A DNA stretch of 64,000 nt, taken from Talpa occidentalis (Eukaryota > Chordata > Mammalia > Eulipotyphla > Talpidae). The stretch lies in contig NW_023600993.1 in the NCBI RefSeq assembly GCF_014898055.3, forward strand, positions 14,536,850 through 14,600,849, in the 5' to 3' direction. Below the pieces are notes generated by a model. It did not search any database. It saw only the letters and a list, made by a program, of their open reading frames with translations, and was not told the origin of the DNA. The translations under genes were made by a program, and so were the position numbers. How positions within the stretch are numbered: position 1 is the first letter of the stretch; each line of letters starts with the position of its first letter. Of this stretch, positions 11,352 through 22,239 are shown piece after piece.

Positions 11352-13155
11352 TTCACAAATATTTACTGAGTATACTGAGTACTGTAAAATGCATGGTATA
11401 TTGATTCATTAAACCTTAAATATCTTTAGTTTAATATGAGGATTGATTTCTCCCATGCATCACAGTCCAGTGCTGGTCATTCTGGAGCCCATGTACAGCT
11501 ACCATAAGCTACGACCCCCAACAAATGACCTCTAAGTTTGCTGAACAGGAAGAAGAGGGAGTATCACTTGTAAAAAAGGTGGTCATGGACGAGACCTAGA
11601 GGTGGCTTACTGCTCTTCTGACTACATTCCACTGACCATAAATAGGGCAATCTAATTGACTGGGGATTCTGGAAAATGTTTTCAGAAAAAAAGTGATATC
11701 ATGAATATCGATGAGCCATGACGTTCTTTAAGAAACTAGGAAGCAGGTAGCAGGTTGGAGGAACAGACAAAAATATTGCTTCTAGGGACATGAAATACAT
11801 AGTAAATGAAACAGATACATTATATACATGGAATATTCAATGGACATACAAGTGCACAAGGGAAGGGCTTGGCTTTCCCAGTGGAGGTGCGGGTCACTCA
11901 GAATTAGGGAAGAAGCCAGTTTTACATAATAATGCAGGAGGTGGGGTATGTGAGTGTCAGAATTTGTGGAACTTCCCATTTGATTGCCTCTATTTTTTCA
12001 GCAAAATGAGAGAGAGAACAAAGAAGGGACTGTTAGAATTTGAGGAGTGGGGCAAAGGTACGAAAGAGTCACCTAGGAAATCAGGAGAGTGGATGGGCCA
12101 GGGGACTGTAGTGATTGTCCAGCCACATTAAGGGCTCTCTTGTGGAGAGTGGACAGGCATTTAAAAGGGAGGCGACTCAGCAGTCCTGTGTTTATTTCCA
12201 GCTTCATTTAGTTTCACAGGGGCAGGTGAGGATAAGAGGAGGATTAGAATTGACCAGAGTTGCATTTTTCAAGTGAGTATGCCAAAGAGAGAGAGTGCAA
12301 AGGAGATGAGAGGACATGCAGGGAAGAGATTCTAATAATCAGCAACATTTTGCGTGGATAAGAAGTGGAGTGAAGTTGTGGAGTTAAAAGGTAGTTTTAA
12401 AGGTAGATGCAATGGATTGCAGATGCCTGTGCTAAGTTGATGTATTCAAAGGGTGTAAGCTGAGAAGACTGAAGATAATGAACAGAGAGGAGTGAATTAA
12501 AGACCACAAAATTTCAGAACTGACAGGGTCTAAGACATGCATGACTGTGAAAGGGGATGACAGAAACTATGTTAAGAAGAGTTCAAGGAATTGAGAACAT
12601 GGGTTTTGGAGATGTCATCTGCATGGATATTGAAATCACTAATAATTAAAACAGGAGACTTGCAGTAAATGACACTGGGCCTAGAACTGAAATCTTTAAA
12701 GAATTGGAAAGGGACCTGTTAGTCCTTCTTAGGGCTAACAGAAGATGCCTAGAGAAAGAAGAGATAATTGGCGGTATACTCTACTGACAAGGGATTTGAA
12801 GTTGTGGTGTTGGCCAATGGGAGGAAAAAGGATTTGGTGTGATAAGGGACTAGATCCATCTGTTGGCACACAAGGGTGAGCAAGAGGGGCGTGCAGGGAT
12901 CACGGTGTCCTCAGGAAAAAACCTGATTTCAATTTGTAAAACAAGATAAATAAGAAGTTGGGGATGTTGGAGATTCTGATGATATCCAACAATGAGTGGC
13001 AAAGGGCAGTGTGGAAAAGGATTCTGGTGATCCAGAGAAGAAAAGCAATTACACAAATACACATGAGTATTAAAATATGATGACTAAAATTAGCTTAGTT
13101 CCAGCTAAAATATAGGGTACTCACACAAATTTGAACTTTAGATAAATAGTGGATA
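11352..13155. other. Noncoding DNA, possible degenerate LTR material
   Basis: No gene. Stretches at about 11450-11660 and 12350-12850 resemble low-identity dispersed repeats, but I cannot name them. Open frames (up to 113 codons) have no recognisable similarity. Confidence 0.4.
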
Positions 13156-13156
13156 T

Positions 13157-13690
13157 TTCTTTCTATTTGTGCCCAACCTCATCTCACAATAGCCAGCTTC
13201 CTCACCCTTGTCCCCTGGTATCCAACGATGTGGTCATCTGTGCAGTTTTGTCTTTTTAAGAATGGGAGCTAAAAGGATTACTATAATATGTAATTTCATG
13301 ATTAATATTTTTAAACTAAGCATAATGCATTTTAAGTCCATCCAGGTTGTCACATATATCAATCATGTCTTCCTTTTGATCATTGAGTAGTACTGTACTG
13401 TATGAGTATGCCAGGATTTGTCCAACCATTTGCCCATCTAAGGCCATTTAAGTTGTAATATGGACTGAAAGTTTATGTCCTCCCCATATTTATATGTTGA
13501 AACTGTAATTCTCTATGTGATGGTATGCAGAGTTGATATCTTTGGTTTAGATGAGGTCATGTTAACAGTCATCCAAGCTAAGACAAATTGTTTTCAGTAT
13601 ATTGCTATTATCAATAGAGCTGCTGTAAGCATTTCATATACAAAATTGTAATTTTTTAAGTTACTTTTATTTTAAGCTTCCTTTAAATCA
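13157..13690 (-). mobile_element. Ancient L1 (L1M-type) fragment, antisense, interrupted
   Basis: Reads as antisense L1, with 'agtccatccaggttgtcaca' followed by weaker matches to 'ttgctattatcaatagagctgctgtaag'. The same antisense order appears better preserved at 59.74-60.65 kb. An LTR-like fragment interrupts it at about 13457-13570. Confidence 0.6.
13457..13570 (+). mobile_element. MaLR-type LTR fragment (MST/MLT1-like)
   Basis: Starts 'tatggactgaaagtttatgt' and continues 'tatatgttgaaactgtaatt', 'gtgatggtatgcagag' and 'agatgaggtcatg'. These match, in order, the 5' part of MST/MLT1 LTRs. Only about 110 bases remain, with no internal retroviral sequence, and it lies inside an older L1 fragment. 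Confidence 0.65.
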
Positions 13691-13734
13691 TAGTTCTTGT
13701 TGTGGCCTTTTGCCTAATAAAAAAAAAAAGCCAT

Positions 13735-14125
13735 AATTATTCACCTCATAATGTTCATCCACTGAAACAATCTTGAGAAATGCCCTATAGAATGGATATG
13801 AAAAGAAGTGATTCTAGTAATCATTTCTTAACACACACATAATTATACAGGTGGCTCTTGCAGACTTAACATGAAATGAATTAAGCCAGTTATAAAAGTT
13901 TGATTCCATTTATATAAAATACCAATGGCAAAGTTAATCAATACTATCAAAAGTCTACATAGTGGTTCATTACTGGCTTCTGGGGTGTTGGTAATACTGT
14001 AACTTGATCTGGTTCATGATTTCATTGGTCTGTCAGTGAAAATTCACAAGATTTACACACTTGTGAGAGCTGCACTTTTTTGAATATATGTATATTCCAA
14101 TAAAGTGATTAAAAATGATTTAGTA
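13735..14125 (+). mobile_element. Ancient L1 3' UTR fragment, sense
   Basis: The stretch containing 'ccatttatataaaat', 'ggttcattactggcttctgg', 'tttacacacttgtgag' and the end 'gcacttttttgaatatatgt', then 'ccaataaagtg', is the layout of an L1M 3' UTR with polyadenylation signal. It contains 13767-13902, the donor of the inverted copy at 15246-15381. Confidence 0.65.
13767..13902 (+). repeat. Inverted-repeat arm, source of the 15.25 kb inverted copy
   Basis: All 136 bases read identically to the reverse complement of 15246-15381. The loop between arms is about 1.34 kb. This arm continues on both sides into an old L1 3' UTR, so it is the original and the other arm is the copy. Confidence 0.95.
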
Positions 14126-14995
14126 TGTGATTCAGAACTTCCCTAATGTGTTCCTTTGTTTTGTTGTTCATAGTAGGCACAAATCCATGATTCCAGTTAA
14201 AGTTGTGATCATCAATAATATTTTTTTTTCCTAATGCTCTCTGAGAGATAAGGGGAGAGAAGTGTTGCAAGCTTGGTGGCTTGAACAAACTCTCTCTAAT
14301 TTACTTATAGTGGTGGCATTGATTTCATCTGTAATTCTTTTTTTCCTGTAATCGATCTCACTGTCAGAAGCCAACCTGAGAACAATGCAATGGGTAGTGG
14401 AATTTTTATTTATTAAAAGGGCAACATCTCAGAAATGAAATTACAATTTAGTTGGGATAAATTGTCTTATAACTTCATTTTTTTACATTAAAGCTATAAT
14501 TGAGGGGCATTATATGCTGTTTATCACTGCAATGAAAATGTAGTCAGAATGAACTTCTCAAGGCTGTTAAACTGCCTCTTATTAGCATTGAAACTATACT
14601 CTCAGCCCATTATCTTGGGCTATATTTTTTGGTATAAGGGAATTGCTATCAAAGTGTATTTAATCTGAAAGGAATTGGATTATAATTGGAGTCTTTCTGG
14701 AAAGGGAGTTAAAATAATTTGGTATTGTCATAAGGTAACAATGTATTGTTGGAATATTAAAAGAAAGTAACAGTGGCGTTAGAAGGAGTGTTCTTATCAT
14801 TTGATGTCAATTATATTCTATTTTGTTGGTCCTAATCATGGTGGGTAGCAAAGAGGGAAACCTTTTATCTATCAATTTATCTGATAGGCCTGATTTTTCA
14901 AGGAGCATTGGAGAGTTTTCATCATGTGCTACCACTCGATCATAGATATCACTTACTCTTTGTCACAGGAGAGTTAGAAGATTCTAACTCTCTTG
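14126..14995. other. Unique noncoding DNA
   Basis: No gene or confident repeat seen. Confidence 0.5.
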
Positions 14996-14997
14996 AG

Positions 14998-15103
14998 TTT
15001 TTAAATGATAAGATAATTATTAAATAAGTTTTAAATTATTAAATTATTAATTTTAAATTATCTTATTAAATAAATTATCTTATTAAATTATTAATAAGAT
15101 AAG
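14998..15103. repeat. AT-rich palindromic stretch at a rearrangement breakpoint
   Basis: Composed almost wholly of permuted 'ttaaatgataagataatt' and its complement 'aattatcttattaaat'. One clean hairpin has stem ttatcttatta at 15075-15085 and taataagataa at 15092-15102 with a six-base loop. The block ttaaatgataagataatt occurs at 15001-15018, 15107-15124 and 15967-15984, pointing to repeated short copying from the 15.97 kb locus. Confidence 0.85.
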
Positions 15104-15247
15104 TTATTAAATGATAAGATAATTGTAACAATGTATTTAATTACAAACATACTAATAATAACGATTATTAAACACAAATAACACTTTATTCTGTTTTCTT
15201 TGGAGATATTGAAATAAAAGCATCTCCTGCTTTTAAGTAGAAGCACA
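15104..15247 (+). repeat. 144-base exact direct duplicate of 15964-16107
   Basis: Identical over 144 bases, offset 860. Its last two bases (ca, 15246-15247) are also the first two of the inverted copy that follows, so the two copied pieces meet with a two-base microhomology. Confidence 0.95.
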
Positions 15248-15381
15248 AACTTTTATAACTGGCTTAATTCATTTCATGTTAAGTCTGCAAGAGCCACCTG
15301 TATAATTATGTGTGTGTTAAGAAATGATTACTAGAATCACTTCTTTTCATATCCATTCTATAGGGCATTTCTCAAGATTGT
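15246..15381 (-). repeat. 136-base exact inverted copy of 13767-13902
   Basis: Reverse complement of 13767-13902 without a mismatch. Joined directly to the preceding 144-base direct copy. No A tail, no target-site duplication and no transposon end was seen at either junction, so retrotransposition is not the mechanism. Confidence 0.95.
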
Positions 15382-15611
15382 AAGAATTTCTGTATTTGAA
15401 ACATAGTAGGTGTTTCATAAGTGGCAGTTAAATTATAATAAGTTGCCAATACATCTGAATAAAGGCAAATAGAATAATCCCTCTCATAGATTACTTCCAA
15501 GGAAGTAAAATAATTAATATTTTGTCAATTTCATATTAATGTAGCACAGCCTACTTATTGCCAGGCATGACTGTCAAGACAAAAATAATTAGACACTCTC
15601 CTATAAGCTAG

Positions 15612-15825
15612 GTCAGAGGTTGGCAACTTTTTCATAAAGGATCAGATAATGCATAATTTTAGCTTTGTAGACCAAGCCATCTTTATCACAAGCACCTGAC
15701 TCTGTCACTGTGGTGTTAGAGCATCCATACATAGTAAACAACAAATGGTTGACTTGCCTTACAAAATAGACAGGCCAGAATGATTTCACCTGGGAGACCA
15801 TAGTTTGCAGACCCCAATCTAATGA
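15612..15825. mobile_element. Ancient nonautonomous DNA-transposon fragment (hAT-like)
   Basis: Starts 'aggttggcaactttttcata', continues 'tagctttgtagaccaagcca' and ends 'ccatagtttgcagacccc'. Terminal sequences are inverted versions of each other, as in the element at 4.78 kb, of which this is a second, fuller copy. Confidence 0.65.
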
Positions 15826-15963
15826 CTGTCTACTGACTTTGTGACAGTAAGCAGGAAACAAATCCATGTACTGAAGTTTCCTATCTGCACGTTGTCATAA
15901 ATTGGTCATTCAGATGCAAAATACGGCTTTATTTTTTACAATGATAACAATCATAGCACATTA

Positions 15964-16107
15964 TTATTAAATGATAAGATAATTGTAACAATGTATTTAA
16001 TTACAAACATACTAATAATAACGATTATTAAACACAAATAACACTTTATTCTGTTTTCTTTGGAGATATTGAAATAAAAGCATCTCCTGCTTTTAAGTAG
16101 AAGCACA
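15964..16107 (+). repeat. Direct-repeat partner of 15104-15247
   Basis: The presumed donor of the 144-base duplicate; it continues on both sides into sequence absent from the copy. Confidence 0.95.
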
Positions 16108-16528
16108 GAAAGCAACTTGGTATGATTTCTAAACAAAGGAGAAATTTAAAAGTTCATTTCCTAACTTGGTTCATTTCCTTTCCCTTCCTTCATAAAAAAT
16201 GCACACTAATTGAACTCCATGACTCTGTCTGTGAGTATTCCCCAATTAGGCCATGATTCCCAGAGTCTTTACATCAGACAGACTAGGAGTTAGCCTGTCT
16301 CTCTCCTGACTTTTGGGAGACTTGCAGCATGATTGAAACAGCACTGTCAACAGGATCTTGCCTAAACTTTGAAGCACTGGAGAAACCCAGAGCCAACTAG
16401 AGGGGACTTCCACCAAGCAGTCTCACAGCAGACCGACAGACTCCAGTTAAAAGTGAATCCAGAAACAAATAATTGAGAGTGTACTGTTCCCTCAGTTTGA
16501 GAATAACACAAGTGACCTTGTAACCAAA
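16108..16528. other. Unique noncoding DNA
   Basis: No recognisable gene or repeat. Confidence 0.5.
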
Positions 16529-16542
16529 AACCCAACCTTTCT

Positions 16543-16825
16543 TTTTCTTTTTCTTTTTTTTTAAAGATTTTATTTATTTATTTATACAAGCATTGGGTAG
16601 AGCCAGAAGCACAGGAGGGTGAGAGAATTCACCAGAGCCAGAGTGGGGAGCAGAACAGGCAGACTGATGAAATACACAGCTGAGGGGAGCAGTGGGCATG
16701 GCAGAAGAGGTCTGTGCGCCATGTGGGAACCTCGCCGGTGGCCGGGGATCAAACTGGTGCTGCAGAGGCTGCAGGCAACTTCGCAGCCCAGCGCTCAACT
16801 GCTGCACCACCAGGGAAGGCCCAAT
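16543..16825 (-). mobile_element. tRNA-derived SINE, 'cagtgcttatataaat'-type subfamily
   Basis: Antisense copy with T-rich tail at its left end and head 'ctgcaccaccagggaaggcc' at the right. Target-site duplication aacccaacctttct at 16529-16542 and 16826-16839, perfect over 14 bases. The 3' block 'acaagcattgggtag' marks the subfamily also found at 40.5, 50.2, 54.2 and 57.8 kb. Confidence 0.93.
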
Positions 16826-16839
16826 AACCCAACCTTTCT

Positions 16840-17940
16840 AATTGTTAGATTCCTTATTTGCAGATGTAAGATAATATCCCCTCTTTTCGGGGTTGTCAGG
16901 ACCATGGAATGAGCTGGAATCTGTCAAAGGGCTAAGTATACTCAAGTCAGAAATGCATGCGTCTTACCTGCTTACTCAGTTCTTAATTCAGTTGTTAATA
17001 TTTCTTTTGTTTATAACGAGTAATGGGTGAATTGCAGGCACTGATAAACAACCACTGAATAATTTTCCCACCTTGAAATTTGTATTCCTCTTCAAAATCT
17101 AACAGACTGACACGAGAATGCCAACCTTGAACTAAAGTGCCCTGACATCTCTGTATCCTTTCTCTGCACAAACAATCTAGGTCTACAGTCACAGCATTTC
17201 CCAATACTTATATTTCCAGTATTTTTTTTTTTGACATTTAACACCATTAGAACATAAAACAGAATCCAAGTACAGTTTCTTCGAGGTAAAAATGTGAATG
17301 TTTTTTCATATCTCAGTGAGTTGAATAACCTTTAGATGCAAAGTTAGCACAGCAAACATTGACATGATGCAAGCAGCTCAGTACAGAGTGCCTAAAAATA
17401 AATATAAAAAGTTCATATGCTACAAAAAAAAAAAAAGAATTAAAGCATTTAAATGGAAAAACAGTTTCAAGGCTTACAGATTCATGAGCTCCAACTATTA
17501 TTTTTGATCCATATATGCAATAGATTGGAAGACACTAAATATAGTTGTATCTCTTATATACACATTGTTTAGAGAAAACTGTCAATTTACTTTTAGGTTC
17601 TATTGTTTTCAAAGTTTTCTGGTAACTATGACATTTGGTTATTTCAAAGGGGGCCTCAATTTATGTGATTCTGCAAGGCCACTTGATTTTGGAATGTTTG
17701 GATTTGTGTCCTAAACTAATCATTTGAGTGCAACTTGGATGACCTTTTAGAGCCATGGTTTTCTTCTTTATGTGATTATTATGATTTCCTTTAAGGGAAA
17801 ACCAGAGAACAACTTCTAGCTGTCACTTTTAGAGTTAGACACGAAAGAAACTGTACTCAGGGGCATTTTAGAGCCCTGGGTTCAAGCTGAGCTTGTATTC
17901 AGTGTTTTCATTGCACTGTAGTTAAGTAAACCATTGTACT
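16840..17940. other. Unique noncoding DNA
   Basis: Contains a T run near 17222-17232 and an A run near 17424-17436, but nothing between them that I recognise as a processed gene copy. Confidence 0.45.
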
Positions 17941-17974
17941 GTAATTATTATTTTATTCATTTTTAGTTTTGTGT

Positions 17975-18122
17975 TTTATTATATTTAGGTAACATTGGTT
18001 TGCAGCATTATACATGACTTAGAGGCATAGGAGCACACCCTTCAGGTATATGTCACCACAACACAACCACCACCAAGGGATTTTAGTGCTCAACCTATGT
18101 GTCACTAATCAAAAATAATCAC
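17975..18122 (-). mobile_element. Old L1 3' end fragment, antisense
   Basis: 'ttaggtaacattggtttgca', then 'atacatgactta' and 'caccacaacacaaccacc', match antisense L1 3' UTR sequence. A related stretch begins the antisense L1 at 22.24 kb. Short and diverged. Confidence 0.45.
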
Positions 18123-18198
18123 AATGGAAATTCTAAGATATACCCATATGTGTCTCTATCTGAGAGTGAATATAGTGTGTACTAAAGTGGGACCTTAG

Positions 18199-18488
18199 GG
18201 CCTCACCAGGTGGCGCAGGTGGTTGAGCACCACACTGTGTGAAGCTGTCTGCAGCCTCTGCAGTGCAGATTTGATCCGGGTTGGCCAGCAAGGGTCCCAC
18301 ATGGCACAGCAGACCTCTCCTGTCTCACCCACTGCTCCCCTCAGCAGTGTATTTCAGTCAGTCTGCCTGTTCTGTTCCCCACTCAGTCTCTAGTGAATCT
18401 GCTCACCCTCCCGCGCATCTGGCCTGTACCCCTGTTCTTGTGTAAATGAATAAATAAATCTTAAAATATATATATATATATATATAAA
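18199..18488 (+). mobile_element. tRNA-derived SINE with (TA)n-expanded tail
   Basis: Head 'gggcctcaccaggtggcgca', complete body, and tail 'aataaataaatctt' followed by a (ta)n run at about 18467-18486. Perfect 16-base target-site duplication taaagtgggaccttag at 18183-18198 and 18489-18504. The TA run lies inside the duplication, so it grew from the SINE tail. Confidence 0.95.
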
Positions 18489-18689
18489 TAAAGTGGGACC
18501 TTAGTTGTCTATTAAAGCTTAGTATATGATTAAGAGCTTACTACCTATGTCACTGTTGTAGCCTCCCATTCCATCTGGTGTCCTGGGTGGCTTTTTCTCT
18601 TTCTCTCTATTAAATTTCAATATTTTTCACATATCACTGGCTATCCTATTTCTGATAATATCAAAACAATTGTTGATTTAGCACCCATT

Positions 18690-18890
18690 AAGCTGAAGAC
18701 TGTACTGGCCACTTTGTAAGGATGTCTAATCTGTTACAATTCTCTTAAGCATTACTATTTCCATTTTAAGATTACTAGCCCATGATTTAGGGCAATTAAA
18801 TGAGTTGCCCAAAGTCATACACTAGTAAGTGGTGCAAATGAGATCCAAGTCCAAGCATATCAGCACCTGAGTCCAAGCATATCAGCACTC
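18690..18890 (-). repeat. MIR SINE fragment, antisense, with internal tandem duplication
   Basis: Contains 'gttgcccaaagtcatacact' and 'agtaagtggtgcaaatgag', the antisense MIR core. Inside it, the 19-base block agtccaagcatatcagcac occurs twice, at 18848-18866 and 18870-18888 (period 22). Confidence 0.65.
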
Positions 18891-18964
18891 GGTCAGACTG
18901 ATCACCAGTTTACAAATATGTGCTCAAAACATGCAGGTAGTTGTTATGACCCTCCAGCCTTCTG

Positions 18965-19095
18965 TGTTTAATCAATTCAGTAAACATTTATTAATATCTA
19001 GTGTGTGTCAAATACTGCTATATGATGGGTAGATTCACACATAGACCCTGCTGTTCTGGAACTAATGGTCTAATGGGGGTACACATATCAAACCG
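18965..19095 (-). repeat. L2 3' end fragment, antisense
   Basis: 'cagtaaacatttattaatat', 'tgtgtgtcaaatactgctat' and 'agaccctgctgttctgga' follow the antisense L2 3' end. Diverged. Confidence 0.5.
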
Positions 19096-19457
19096 AGCTG
19101 ACAGTCGAGTGGGGTACTCATAAGAGATAGACTGTACTTAGCAGCTTCACATGAGAAGTTGCTAAGTAGGCGACAGCTACGTAGCAACTTAGGACATCAG
19201 GGGAAGTTTCCAGTATAAAGTGAAGCATGTGCCATGACTTGGTAGGAATTAGCCAGATGGTGGGTTCTTAAGGAAGGAGCGTGAGATGTAGTTCAAGGAG
19301 GTGGAATAATGTAAACAATATCGTGGAAAAGTCATGGTGGATTCAGAGAACCAAGAAAATATCGAATGACATTACAATGATCAGGAAAGACGTGTGGTAG
19401 GTAATCGTGAGACCCAAATTATAGAAGTGAATTTTCATCTTAAGAATGGTGATTCAA

Positions 19458-20153
19458 AACTACCATGAGATACCATCTTACACCAGTGAGAATGGCACAT
19501 ATTAAAAAAACTAGCAACAACAAATGTTGGCGAGGGTGTGGAGAAAAAGGAACTCTTCTGCACTGTTGGTGGGAGTGCAAACTGGTCCAACCACTGTGGA
19601 AAGCTGTATGGAGATTTCTGGACCTACTAAACATAGAACTTCCATATGATCCAGCAATTCCACTCCTAGGTATTTACCCAAAGGACACAGAAACATCAAT
19701 TCCAAAGAACACCTGCACCCCTATGTTTATAGCAGCACTGTTTACAATAGCTAAGCTTTGGAAACAACCCAAATGCCCAAAAATAGATGACTGGATCAAG
19801 AAGATGTGGTACATATACACCATGGAATATTACTCAGCATTCAAAAAAGATAAACACATGCAATTTGCAGCAACATGGATGGCGCTGGAAGGGATCATGC
19901 TCAGCGAAATAAGCCAAAAAGAAAAAGAAAAATACCGGATGGTCTCACTCATAGCAGGAATCTAGAAAACTTAAATAAGGGACCAGGAAAATGAATAACT
20001 ATAAGAAAGTGAAAATCAAAATCAACAAAAAACTATGAACCAGAGACACTTTTAGGGGGCGGGGGTGGGAGGGGAGGGATTGGGGTCAGAATGGGGGGGC
20101 TGCAATTGTATGGGGAATATAACAATAAAATTTATTAAAAAAAAAAAAAAAAA
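19458..20153 (+). mobile_element. Young LINE-1 3' end, 5'-truncated
   Basis: Contains the ORF2 C-terminus, a short 3' UTR with G-rich tract (20055-20099), polyadenylation signal aataaa and an A tail. Perfect 16-base target-site duplication aagaatggtgattcaa at 19442-19457 and 20154-20169. Sequence is nearly identical to the corresponding part of the L1 at 35 kb, so both come from a recently active subfamily. Confidence 0.97.
19465..19965 (+). pseudogene. LINE-1 ORF2 C-terminal fragment (open)
   Basis: 166 codons remain open to the natural ORF2 stop. The fragment contains the C-terminal cysteine-rich motif (CWRGC, then an H and C in the arrangement CX3CX7HX4C) and the conserved [17 protein letters not shown] block. 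Endonuclease and reverse transcriptase domains are missing, so it is a dead 3' remnant. Its translation is identical, residue for residue, to the end of the ORF2 remnant at 35 kb, and the DNA differences I checked within it were silent. Confidence 0.93.
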
Positions 20154-20456
20154 AAGAATGGTGATTCAACAACCAGCTATATGTCTTTGTGAGAACTGCT
20201 CTTTAGAAAAATCACTTTGGCTGTTTGGAAACTGACTAGAGTCAGGCTTTTGTGGGAGTTGGGAGACTAGATAGGCAACAGCTTCGGTGAAAGTGTGCTG
20301 GTCTCAACTCTGAGGGTGGAAGTGGACACAGAGGTACATGACAGTTATGATACCTCTTGAGAAAAAGAAACTGACTTGACTTTGTGATTATGTATTACAC
20401 TGCAGAATAATTGGACTAAAGTTTGAAGAAGAAATAACATTTAAAATGACTTTGGG

Positions 20457-21274
20457 AGAGGAAATATAAATGGCCAACAGGCATATGAAAAAATGTTCAA
20501 CATCACTTATAATCAGGGAAACGAAAATGAAAACTACAATGAGATACCATCTTACAACAGTGAGAATGACACATATTAAAAAACTAGCTACAACAAATGT
20601 TGGCGAGGATGTGGAGAAAAAGGAACTCTCCTGCACTGCTGGTGGGAGTACAAACTGGTCCAGTCATTATGGAAAGCTGTGTAGAGGTTCCTCAACCTGC
20701 TGAAGATGGAACTTCCATATGATTCAGCAATTCCACTCTTAGGTATTTACCCAAAAGACACAGAAACATTAATTCAAAAGGGCACCTGCAACCCTATGTT
20801 ATAGCAGCACTATTTATAATAGCTAAGCTATGGAAACAACCCAAATGCCCCAAAATAGATGACTGGATCAAGAAGATGTGGTACATATACACAACGGAAT
20901 ATTACTCAGCAATCAAAAAAGATAAACTCATGCCATTTGTAGCAACATGGATAGAGCTGGAAGGGATCATGCTCTGTGAAATAAGCCAGAAAGAAAAAGA
21001 AAAATACTGGATGGCCTCACTCATAGCAGGAATTTAGAAAACCTAAATAAGGAACCAGGAAAAAGACTAATTATAATAAAGTAAAAATCAAAATCAACAA
21101 GCAACTATAAACCAGAGACACACTATGGGGGGAGGGGAAGGGAAGTGGGAGTAGGATCAAAACAAGGTGGGTGGGAATTGTATGGGGATTATAACCAAGA
21201 TGAAAATGCATACATTGTGCAAAAATGAAAAATGATGTAAAAATGTATGAAATTAAAAAAAAATTTAATTAAAA
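20457..21274 (+). mobile_element. Older-subfamily LINE-1 3' end, 5'-truncated
   Basis: Starts in ORF2 at 'aatggccaacaggcatatga' and ends with a different 3' UTR from its neighbour ('catacattgtgcaaaaatga', then A-rich). A 14-base target-site duplication with one mismatch (aaaatgactYtggg) lies at 20443-20456 and 21275-21288. ORF2 is frameshifted after about 77 codons. It inserted only 290 bases downstream of the young L1 and in the same orientation. Confidence 0.95.
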
Positions 21275-21288
21275 AAAATGACTCTGGG

Positions 21289-22235
21289 GCTCATGTCTGG
21301 TGTAACTGGGCAGGTAGTGACTCCATTCACTGAGATGAGAAGCTGGGTGGAAGGAAAAAGATGAAGTCATTCCTTTGCCAAGTCAGTCGTTTCTGGGCTC
21401 TATGTTATGGGGTCCTCCTTGATTTAATTTTCTCCTTCTGTTATTTTCCTCTATAATGGCAACTATATCACTATACTTGGTCAAATATACTGTTGAATTT
21501 CCACCCCTCAATAAAGGGGGGTTGTGGGGAGCTGTTGCCATCAGCATATACCAAATCCACTAGGGTGATAGGGAATTAGTAGCTCCTCCAGACAGAAGCT
21601 CAACATCCCCCAATTATTCTGATTTTCTATTAGAGACAGATATTAAATAAAAACAAACAACTTGATGGTACTTGAAGATTTAAATGAGTCTGATGTGGGT
21701 GTTTAAATAGAGGTGCAATGGAAAAAAGGTATAAGCCAACACTTCTATACCAGTCATTTTCTTAGGCTTTTAAGCAAATTATCAACAAACCTTAATAAGG
21801 AGCCCACATAAGAGAAATCCTTTGATGAACCCAAATTATAAGAGAAAAGCAATGGACTTTTTAAAAACAATCCCAGAGTTAGCCTTGCAAAAAATGAAGC
21901 TCTCTTCAACCCAACATTTGCATTCAGTCCTGCCACATGGGTCTGCCACCTCTCTATCCTCCTCGGTATTCTTGGTTCTTAGACAAGGGAAACATGAGCA
22001 TCTGGCTACAGCAAATATAGTCAGTGGTCTCCAAAACACAGACATTGGAAAAGTGAAAAGGAAAACAAATAGGAGGCACAGGGCACTAAATCTAGGACCA
22101 AACTACTGACCAGTGATATTTCCTAAGCTCTGGGCTTCGGGACAAATATTTACTTTCTAGATCCCCTGATCTGATTTTAACTCTCTCCATACAGCTTTCT
22201 GTTGTGTCATCACATACCATAGACTGAGCGATGTT
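21289..22235. other. Unique noncoding DNA
   Basis: No gene or confident repeat recognised. Confidence 0.5.
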
Positions 22236-22239
22236 GCAA

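Noticed and set aside
13767..15381. Transposon bounded by 136-base terminal inverted repeats
   Set aside because: There is no target-site duplication outside the arms, no transposase, and one arm is plainly part of an old L1 3' UTR.
17220..17440. Processed pseudogene between a T run and an A run
   Set aside because: No recognisable coding or RNA gene sequence between them and no target-site duplication seen.
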